NCBI GenBank assembly: GCA_003641555.1 | Contig: QNAT01000104.1 | Location: 1-5,364, forward strand | Origin: Thermotoga sp. | GTDB taxonomy: Bacteria; Thermotogota; Thermotogae; B3-G13 | Reading direction: 5' to 3' | DNA: 5,364 nucleotides | Shown: piece after piece, positions 1 through 5,033 of the stretch | Position numbering within the stretch: the stretch's first letter is position 1 | Layout: every line of letters starts with the position of its first letter | Notes under the pieces: model-generated | What the model was told of the DNA's origin: nothing | The model's database searches: none | What the model saw: only the letters and a program-made list of their open reading frames with translations | Translations under genes and position numbers: made by a program

Positions 1-27
1 CTCTCTCTGTCTTCCGAAGAAGTTTCT
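1..27. repeat. 27-base direct repeat, left copy, inside pdxT
   Basis: The first 27 bases of the window are identical to 5250-5276. Both copies encode the FFGRQRE region of PdxT in the same orientation. Beyond base 27 the two pdxT copies diverge (26 mismatches in 115 aligned bases by my count). The window starting within one base run of this perfect match is what one expects where an assembler breaks or joins a contig. Confidence 0.9.
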
Positions 28-270
28 ACGCGCGCTAATATTCATAAGCTTTAGAGGAATAACCTTATTATCATCCACAACATCTTTTGCCATTAGAATA
101 GAGCCGGCGCAGGTGCCTATAACCCCAAGCCCCCCTTTCTCTGTCATTTTTAGAATTTCATCATATATTCCACTTTTGATCATAAGCTTGGAGATGGTGG
201 TACTTTCCCCACCCGGGATTATAAGATAATCCAGATTTTTCATATCCTCAACTCTTCTCACTGTAGTAAC
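1..270 (-). pseudogene. pdxT: PdxT glutaminase fragment fused in frame to manC (left copy, lacks its N-terminus)
   Basis: This is the glutamine amidotransferase subunit of pyridoxal 5'-phosphate synthase, which makes ammonia from glutamine for the PdxS lyase. About 90 codons are visible. The frame contains the oxyanion-loop motif PGGEST, the nucleophile motif GTCAGSILMAK with the Cys codon at 109-111, and the RRNFFGRQRE motif, where the window cuts the gene off. The His/Glu part of the triad lies beyond the edge. The first 29 or so residues of a normal PdxT (including the GLQG region) are absent: upstream the frame continues without a stop into ManC sequence, with the join near 270/271. There is therefore no start codon of its own. 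The shared part is about 77% identical in bases to the other pdxT at the right end, so this is a different gene copy. A real fusion protein is unlikely; recombination or a chimeric assembly fits better. Confidence 0.85.
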
Positions 271-1087
271 CTCTTTTTCGAAAATCTCGTAGAGAGAGTC
301 GAAGCTTCCGAGGTTGCTCCATAGGGTGCTCAGTCTGATGACTGTTGCCTTAGAAGTCTTCTCCATGATTCCCCGATCAAAGGAGATCTCCGGAAGAAGT
401 TTGTAAGCCTCTTCTCCTTCCTTTTCCAGCATCTCCACCAGTTCTGGCTGATGTTCTCTGCACTCCTCTTCGAGAGTTCTCAATGTGAAGACAAACATTC
501 CGCTGTTCCAGAGGTAGCCTTCGTTCGGATATCTCCTCGCAGTCTCATCATCCGGTTTTTCAACAAATCTCTCCGCAGCAAAAGCGTTTTCAAACCCCTT
601 TAATTTCTTCCCTGGCTTTATGTATCCATATCCGGTGTGAGGTCTTCTCGGGACGACTCCGAAGGTAACTATGTGCCTTTTAGCCACTCTGAAGGCTTCT
701 TCGAAGGCTCTTCCGATACTCTTCATTCTCCTCAATATAATGATCTGCGGGGAGAACAGCGACGAGTAGTCCTTTTTCCTCTCTCTGATCTTCATCGCAG
801 TGAAATAAATTGCAGGAAGAGTTCCTCTCATTTCAGGCTCAAGGAGAACGTTCTCATCTGGAATTTCCACATTCATTCTCTCAAGATCTCTCTTAACAAG
901 AAACTCGTGAGCTTTATTTGTTACGAATATAAACATCTTCAGGCTTTGAGAAAATCAGAGCTCCCCTCACAGCTTTTGAGAACAGCGACTCGTCAAAAAT
1001 TTCACAGAACTGTTTTGGATACTCTTCTCTGCTTACTGGCCAGAGTCTCGCTCCCTTTCCACCAGCCAGGATAACCGGGACTTTCAT
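271..1087 (-). pseudogene. manC: Mannose-1-phosphate guanylyltransferase, truncated and with three frame disruptions
   Basis: ManC-type nucleotidyltransferases make GDP-mannose from mannose 1-phosphate and GTP, for glycan or osmolyte synthesis. The start ATG at 1087 gives an N-terminus with the signature GGKGARLWPVSREEYPKQF (residues 9-27). Further family motifs follow: VLPADHYIEE, RPHTGYGYIKPG, FVEKPD, LWNSGMFVF and LWSNLGSFDSLYEIF. They lie in three frames. Removing one base at 925 restores DVYIVTNKAHEF, adding one T to the run at 773-777 restores RKKGLLVAVLPADHYI, and removing one base at 703 restores YRKSLEEAFRVAK. The repaired reading is about 272 codons, then switches without a stop into PdxT. 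The end of the nucleotidyltransferase domain, and any C-terminal isomerase domain, is missing. Three simple indels within about 220 bases in an otherwise well conserved protein suggest sequencing errors or very recent decay. No clear Shine-Dalgarno; probably leaderless. Confidence 0.88.
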
Positions 1088-1110
1088 TAGAAATTAAAGA
1101 AATTAATTTA

Positions 1111-1131
1111 AGATATTTAATTTTTCTTTCG
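1111..1131 (-). promoter_or_regulatory. Putative archaeal BRE/TATA promoter of manC
   Basis: Read on the minus strand, an A-rich BRE-like stretch (CGAAAGAAAA) is followed by the TATA-like TTAAATATCT. Its centre, near 1116, lies about 29 bases before the manC ATG at 1087, which would put transcription start almost on the start codon. This suits a leaderless archaeal mRNA and the lack of a ribosome binding site. Evidence is pattern and spacing only, in an AT-rich region. Confidence 0.4.
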
Positions 1132-1172
1132 TAAATCGCTTTGATAATTCCCTTTCATGGCTTGGGTTAGTG

Positions 1173-1180
1173 TTATATAT
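1173..1180 (+). promoter_or_regulatory. Putative TATA box for the small ORF at 1199
   Basis: TTATATAT is centred about 22 bases before the ATG at 1199, near the spacing expected between an archaeal TATA box and a transcription start on or next to the start codon. No ribosome binding site lies between them, again suggesting a leaderless message. Together with the manC promoter it makes 1088-1198 a divergent promoter region. Confidence 0.35.
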
Positions 1181-1198
1181 CTAAATAAAACAACTTGC

Positions 1199-1391
1199 AT
1201 GCTTTCTATAGCAATTACCTCATTATACCTCCTAAACGAAAGGGATAGAAAGATAGGAGCTGTTTAAAGGGTTAAAGGAGGATCTAAAGACTTTGAGGAG
1301 TATAATCGAATATGTAATCAAGCTGGGGAAAGCTTTCAGGATGGGGGATTTGATTTTTCCTTTCTGTCCTACTAACGGGGATAACGATTAA
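1199..1391 (+). pseudogene. Small unrecognised ORF, about 63 residues, with one frame disruption
   Basis: I do not recognise this protein. An ATG at 1199 opens a 22-codon frame (MLSIAITSLYLLNERDRKIG...) that stops at 1265-1267. A second frame, opened by a stop at 1254-1256, runs from 1257 to the TAA at 1389-1391 and reads ELFKGLKEDLKTLRSIIEY followed by VIKLGKAFRMGDLIFPFC. Removing one G of the GG pair at 1256-1257 joins them into one protein with a hydrophobic start, then a charged and probably helical middle (NERDRKIELFKGLKEDL). Protein-like residue make-up in both halves, a TATA-like box at the right distance and the single-base nature of the break favour a real small gene. It is convergent with the AOR gene, whose stop is at 1414. 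It could also be chance or a remnant of a larger gene. Confidence 0.35.
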
Positions 1392-1413
1392 GCTCGGTTT
1401 CGGGAAAAGAGGG

Positions 1414-3192
1414 TTATTCAGAGGTTATCAGCGTGTAATGTGGGGAAGATCCTAATCCGATAACCTCATTCACACTTCTTACATAATATTTCTTTGCTTC
1501 CTCGATAAACTTTTCATCCAACTTTCCCTGAAGGGATTCAGTCTCGAATATTCTCTTTGGAAATCTCAGATTTTCCGGATTGAAACCCATTTTAACTTTG
1601 AGCCTGAGTTTCTCTTTATATATCTCCTCCCCTTTCTTCTTCAACTCGTCCTCGCTGATCTCAACCCCAAGTGGCTCGAAAGCTTTAGAAATAACGTCTG
1701 AGGTGTATACTTTTCTTGCGAAAAAGCAAACCACCAAGCTTGAGAGCACTTGCCTCCAGCATTCCTCTGCAATTAACTTATCGATTAACTCCTTGGGTGT
1801 CAAACTCTTCTCTTTCTGGTCTATACTGTAGCCAGCTGAGTCGAGATGTGAGTGACGCAGGCCTGTTGCGTATCCGAGGTGTGCGGCATATCCCGTATGG
1901 TAGCCGGGCATCTCATTACCGCCGAATGCAAGAGCAAAAACCTTTCCTCCGTAAACATCGGATGCATGCTCTACTCCCATCGCAAGGTGCCTGTAGAAGT
2001 CGTTGGGCTGCTCGTAGAGGTAGTCTATCGCTTTTAAGTAACCTTTAATATCTCCGAAGCTCAGCTTTATTATCGTATCTTTTTCGCTCAGAATACCTTT
2101 CTCTAAAGCTTCAGTAGCCCATGCAAGGCAGACGCCTGTGCTGATAGCATCAAGACCGTAGCTTTCGACCTTATGAATAAGCCTCAGCAAGCCGTCCCTG
2201 CTTCCGACGCCAACCATAGAGCAAAGAGAATAGATTAGCTCGTAATCATAGGATATCATTATTGTCTTATAGAAATACGGTTCGTTCTCGTACGGAATTC
2301 TTAGCGTTGCGAGATGTATGCATGCGATCGGGCAATGACTGCACGCAATTCTCCGCCCAAGATTGTGTTCGGCAAGAGCTTCTCCGCTTATTTCCTCAGC
2401 GTTTTCAAATCTCGCCGACTGAAGATTTCTTGTAGGCAAGGAGTTTAATTCGTTTAAGGGAAGGATGTTGGCAGCAGTTCCGAGAAGATGATACTTTTTC
2501 ATGGCATCGGACTCTATCGCCTTTTTGAATATTTCATCGTAAACTTCCCTGAACTTTTTTCCGTCAGCTGGCACATACTTCTTCCTACCTCTTACAATAA
2601 TGGCCTTTAACCTTTTACTGCCAAAAACTGCTCCAAGTCCAAGTCTCCCGAAGTGTCTGTACGTTTCGGTTGTTACGCAGGCATACCTCACAAGCTTTTC
2701 CCCCGCTCCGCCGATCCTCATTACGGTTCTTATTCCTCTACCCGGTTCGTTCTCTGCCAGTATCCTACCCACGACGAGAGAGTCTGGAATACTCCACAAA
2801 GCCCTGCCATCCTTGAAGTGCACCTTTCCATTTTCTATTACCAAATAAACCGGCTTTCTGCTCTTTCCCTTTATGACGATCGCCCCGTAACCAGCGTTGG
2901 CAATTGAAGTTGCGGTTCTTCCACCGGCGTGACTCTCTCCAAGGTTGCCCGTTAGAGGGCTTTTAAACAGCGCGACCGTCTTCGACGCTAAGGGATAGGC
3001 GGGTGTGAAGGGGCCTGTTGCAAATACAATTACGTTCTCTTCGGTAAGCGGATCTGCTTTTGGATTCATCTGCTCTTTCAAGAGTTGAACGGCAACACCA
3101 ACCCCACCGATCCACTCTTCAAAGAGGTTGGGACGATGCTCAATCTCATAGCTGTAGTTGCTGAGGTCGATGATCAGCACAGCATCCCTCAT
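1414..3192 (-). CDS. aor: Aldehyde:ferredoxin oxidoreductase family tungstoenzyme, catalytic subunit
   Basis: This 592-residue protein belongs to the AOR family of tungsten (rarely molybdenum) bis-pterin enzymes, which interconvert aldehydes and carboxylic acids or act on related substrates in the cytoplasm. Visible marks are the N-terminal domain with FKSPLTG (76-82) and HAGGR (88-92), GRLGLGAVFGSKRLKAI (182-198), the [4Fe-4S] ligands C284, C287 and C291 in CSHCPIAC, the pterin-region motif GLDAISTG (346-353), RHSHLDSAGYSID (446-458) and a probable fourth cluster ligand C489 in SSLVVCFFA. Length matches the family (about 600). The ATG at 3192 overlaps the ferredoxin stop as ATGA and is preceded by a strong GGAGGTG. 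The cysteine spacing CX2CX3C is normal, so it should be active. Substrate cannot be read from the sequence; the paired ferredoxin recalls the two-subunit AorA/AorB types and E. coli YdhV-like enzymes rather than the single-subunit Pyrococcus AOR. Confidence 0.95.
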   Translation of the reverse strand: MRDAVLIIDLSNYSYEIEHRPNLFEEWIGGVGVAVQLLKEQMNPKADPLTEENVIVFATGPFTPAYPLASKTVALFKSPLTGNLGESHAGGRTATSIANAGYGAIVIKGKSRKPVYLVIENGKVHFKDGRALWSIPDSLVVGRILAENEPGRGIRTVMRIGGAGEKLVRYACVTTETYRHFGRLGLGAVFGSKRLKAIIVRGRKKYVPADGKKFREVYDEIFKKAIESDAMKKYHLLGTAANILPLNELNSLPTRNLQSARFENAEEISGEALAEHNLGRRIACSHCPIACIHLATLRIPYENEPYFYKTIMISYDYELIYSLCSMVGVGSRDGLLRLIHKVESYGLDAISTGVCLAWATEALEKGILSEKDTIIKLSFGDIKGYLKAIDYLYEQPNDFYRHLAMGVEHASDVYGGKVFALAFGGNEMPGYHTGYAAHLGYATGLRHSHLDSAGYSIDQKEKSLTPKELIDKLIAEECWRQVLSSLVVCFFARKVYTSDVISKAFEPLGVEISEDELKKKGEEIYKEKLRLKVKMGFNPENLRFPKRIFETESLQGKLDEKFIEEAKKYYVRSVNEVIGLGSSPHYTLITSE

Positions 3193-3599
3193 GCTTCCAC
3201 CTCCTCATAGGCAAGAACTCCATGCGGACAGTAATTGCTGCAGTAGCCGCAATGGATGCATACAGCAATCTTACCGTCTTCTCTCTCAAATATAGCGTTT
3301 ATAGGGCAAGCATTCATACAGTATTTACACCCCAAACACAGATTTTCGTTGTATACCACACCACCGCCTTTTTTCGGTTTCAATGCGCCAGTAGGGCACA
3401 CTTGTGCGCAAGGTGGGTCAATGCATGCGTGGCAGAATATTACCGTAGCACCTCTCTCAAACCCGCTCAGGCTAATGGCAAGAATTGCAGAATTGCTATT
3501 TCCTATTTCAGGCTTTTTAGCAAATTTTCGGGAGCATGCATACATACAAAGACCGCAACCAACGCATTTCTCCAAATCTTTGATCACAAGCCTTTTCAT
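3189..3599 (-). CDS. Four-cluster [4Fe-4S] ferredoxin, electron-transfer subunit of the AOR
   Basis: This 136-residue protein carries sixteen cysteines in four cluster motifs: CX2CX2CX3C at 12-22, CX2CX4CX3CP at 56-68, CX2CX2CX3CP at 88-98 and CX2CX2CX3CP at 114-124. It thus should bind four [4Fe-4S] clusters and form a wire between the AOR active site and an outside redox partner. This is the HycB/AorA-like polyferredoxin architecture. I chose the ATG at 3599 (MKRLVIKDLEKC) because GGTGAG lies just before it and family members usually start shortly before the first cysteine motif. The upstream in-frame ATG at 3629 would add ten residues and sits close to the expected transcription start, so a leaderless longer form cannot be excluded. 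Its stop overlaps the AOR start by four bases, which indicates translational coupling and roughly matched synthesis of the two subunits. Confidence 0.93.
   Translation of the reverse strand: MKRLVIKDLEKCVGCGLCMYACSRKFAKKPEIGNSNSAILAISLSGFERGATVIFCHACIDPPCAQVCPTGALKPKKGGGVVYNENLCLGCKYCMNACPINAIFEREDGKIAVCIHCGYCSNYCPHGVLAYEEVEA
3197..3206 (-). promoter_or_regulatory. Strong Shine-Dalgarno of the AOR gene inside the ferredoxin gene
   Basis: Minus-strand GAGGAGGTGG ends four bases before the AOR ATG and overlaps the last ferredoxin codons. It contains GGAGGTG, an almost full match to the archaeal anti-Shine-Dalgarno. It supports the start at 3192 and translation of the second gene from within the operon message. 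Confidence 0.75.
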
Positions 3600-3644
3600 A
3601 ACACTCACCAGATTTGTGTAGATTCTCATTTTGTGTTTATTTTG

Positions 3645-3658
3645 AGCTTATATTTATT
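3645..3658 (-). promoter_or_regulatory. Putative TATA box of the ferredoxin-AOR operon
   Basis: On the minus strand, AAATAAATATAAGC lies about 50 bases before the ATG at 3599. A start of transcription some 25 bases downstream, near 3626, would give a short leader containing GGTGAG. This is the only AT-rich TATA-like block ahead of the operon. It is called from pattern and position only. Confidence 0.4.
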
Positions 3659-3659
3659 T

Positions 3660-3670
3660 GTTACGGTAAC
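3660..3670. promoter_or_regulatory. Perfect 11-base palindrome GTTACGGTAAC, possible operator of the AOR operon
   Basis: Two 5-base arms surround a central G. The palindrome directly abuts the upstream side of the operon TATA-like box, where archaeal activators or BRE-blocking repressors often bind. A second small palindrome, AGTGTCACT, lies nearby at 3678-3686. Its binding protein is unknown and one copy alone is weak evidence. Confidence 0.25.
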
Positions 3671-3705
3671 TCACAAAGTGTCACTAAGAAAGTCTCGCTT
3701 TTTAA

Positions 3706-3783
3706 CAAGATGATGAATTAGGAGAGATGGGGCAAAAAGGCTGGGGCTATACGCTTCAGCCAGAGGTTGTGAGCCAGCCCTAA
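3706..3783 (+). pseudogene. Possible last 25 codons of a lost tnpB
   Basis: An open stretch following a stop at 3703-3705 reads QDDELGEMGQKGWG and then YTLQPEVVSQP before TAA at 3781-3783. Its make-up and end (W-G, then P-E-V-x-S-Q-P) resemble the loosely conserved C-terminal tail of archaeal TnpB proteins, and it runs straight into the structured element at 3762-3830, just as tnpB 3' ends overlap their right end. None of the catalytic RuvC or zinc-ribbon parts is present, since the AOR operon promoter lies immediately to the left. The fragment is too short for certainty and could be chance. Confidence 0.3.
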
Positions 3784-3830
3784 CCATGTGAAACTCCAAC
3801 TCTGGAGGGGAGTAGCTCACACACACCTCT
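3762..3830 (+). mobile_element. IS200/IS605-like right end with guide-RNA-scaffold-like fold, element remnant
   Basis: AGAGGTTGTGAGC (3762-3774) pairs with GCTCACA (3815-3821) and ACCTCT (3825-3830), making 13 base pairs with a 3-base bulge. Inside it, ACTCC (3793-3797) pairs with GGAGT (3809-3813). The inner sequence, from GTGAAACTCC to GGAGTAGCTCAC, has the form seen at the right ends of TnpB-carrying IS200/IS605 elements: a GC-rich hairpin followed by GTAG(C/T)TCAC. There the transcript also serves as the TnpB guide RNA scaffold. No transposase or full tnpB is present, so this would be a remnant or a non-autonomous derivative. Competing explanations are a different structured RNA, such as an SRP-like or H/ACA-like RNA, or a terminator-like hairpin. 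The fold itself is clear; the family assignment is from remembered consensus and uncertain. Confidence 0.45.
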
Positions 3831-3850
3831 TTTCCACTGGAGATGAAATA

Positions 3851-3870
3851 AAGAAAAAAAGTATTTATTG
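3851..3870 (+). promoter_or_regulatory. Putative promoter of gcvT
   Basis: An A-rich stretch (3851-3860, BRE-like) is followed by GTATTTATTG (3861-3870). A start of transcription about 25 bases from its centre would fall near 3890, on the ATG of the MMIMKTT variant of GcvT, or nine bases before the preferred start at 3899. No ribosome binding site is seen. The promoter lies just downstream of the transposon-like remnant, so that element separates it from the divergent AOR operon. Confidence 0.35.
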
Positions 3871-3898
3871 CAAGTTTACAGATATCAAAATGATGATT

Positions 3899-5010
3899 AT
3901 GAAAACTACAGCTTTGCATGATATTCATGTGAAGAGGGGAGCGAGGATGACAGAATTTGCAGGTTTTCATATGCCGCTTTGGTATAAGGGAATTATAGAG
4001 GAGCACATGGCAGTAAGAAAAGCAGTGGGTGTTTTTGATGTATCTCACATGGGAGACATAATTGTAGAGGGGAGGGAATCTACAGAGTTTTTAAGTTACA
4101 TACTTCCTTCTGATTTCTCAAAAGTAAAAGTGGGAAAAGCTACTTACACAGCGTTTATAAATCATAAAGGTATACTTATTGATGATACCATAGTGACAAA
4201 ATTAGAGGATAAGTATCTTGTCGTTCCCAATGCTGCAACTTCAGAGCTCATCTACCACTGGATGTTTTCTCTTTCCGGGGGTTATGATGTCAATATAAAG
4301 AATGTATCCTCTCAGTTTTCATCAATAGCTGTTCAAGGCCCCCATGCAGAGAAAGTACTTCAAGAAATAGTGGAGGAGGATTTATCTAAACTACCCCCTT
4401 TCCATGCTACTCTTGTAGATATTAAAGATATAGAAGTTAAAAGAAATATTCTTTCAGAAAATAAAGCATTTCTCTCAAGAACTGGTTATACAGGAGAGGA
4501 TGGTTTTGAGTTTGTTGTTCCAAATGAGAATATAGAGAAACTATGGAAATTGGTTCTTGAGAAGGGAAAAAATATGGAATAGAGCCATGTGGACTTGGAG
4601 TAAGAGATACACTTCGTCTGGAAAAGGGATTTCTTTTAAGCGGGCAAGACTTCCATCCACATGATGAACCTAGAACTCCCCTTGAAGCAGGAATATCTTG
4701 GACAATAGATTGGGATCATGAGTTCATAGGCAGAGACACTCTTCTTAAAATGAAAGAAGAGAAGAAATATGATCTGTTTCGTGGTGTAATTCTTAAGGAA
4801 AGAGGTATGCCCAGACATGGATATTCCATTTATAAAAATAATGAAAGGATAGGATACATTACCAGTGGTACTATTTCTCCAGTTCTTAATACTGGCATAG
4901 GTCTTGGTTATATTAGAAGGCCTTATATTAAGGTGGGCACAGAAGTGTATGTGGATATTAGAGGTAGAAAAGTTAAAGCAGTGATATCCAAGCCAAGAAT
5001 TGTTAAATAA
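3899..5010 (+). CDS. gcvT: Aminomethyltransferase, glycine cleavage system T protein (one frameshift)
   Basis: GcvT moves the aminomethyl carbon from the lipoyl H protein to tetrahydrofolate (or an archaeal pterin), giving methylene-THF and ammonia. The ATG at 3899 starts MKTTALHDIHVKRGARMTEF, the usual family N-terminus; in-frame codons upstream to 3788 run through the transposon-like remnant and do not look coding, while ATGs at 3890 and 3893 remain possible starts. Motifs are EHMAVRKAVGVFDVSHMGD (35-53), ILIDDT (92-97), AVQGPHA (144-150) and RTGYTGEDGFEF (194-205). The frame breaks in the A-run at 4567-4572: six As are present, and seven would give EKGKKYGIEPCGLGVRDTLR, continuing to RKVKAVISKPRIVK and the stop at 5008-5010. 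The repaired protein is 370 residues, normal for the family. A missed A in a homopolymer read is the simplest cause. Composition is AT-rich (32% GC in a sample line) compared with about 50% in aor and manC. Confidence 0.93.
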
Positions 5011-5033
5011 GTTCCAGTGGAAATAAAGCCCCA

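Noticed and set aside
637..1074. 145-codon plus-strand ORF
   Set aside because: Antisense shadow of manC, whose conserved motifs are on the minus strand.
3222..3713. Plus-strand ORFs across the ferredoxin gene
   Set aside because: Antisense to a gene with sixteen correctly spaced cysteines; no protein family is recognisable.
3710..3716. C box (ATGATGA) of a C/D guide RNA
   Set aside because: No D box (CTGA) or C'/D' pair follows at a suitable distance on the same strand.
3762..3830. SRP RNA (helix 8)
   Set aside because: CTGGAGGGGAGTAGC resembles the SRP cap CCGGAAGGGAGCAGC, but the conserved 5' side (GUCAGG) is missing and the element is too short for an archaeal SRP RNA. Kept only as an alternative.
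3721..3898. Glycine riboswitch upstream of gcvT
   Set aside because: The structured element lies in the right place, but the conserved glycine-aptamer blocks (CCGAAGG and CUCUCAGGCAAAAGGAC-like) are absent, and such riboswitches are chiefly bacterial.
3788..3898. N-terminal extension of GcvT from the ATG at 3788
   Set aside because: The extension is encoded by the structured element and an AT-rich promoter region; GcvT proteins begin at the MKTTALHD-type sequence.
3671..4048. 125-codon minus-strand ORF
   Set aside because: Antisense to the start of gcvT and running through the transposon-like remnant; no recognisable domain.
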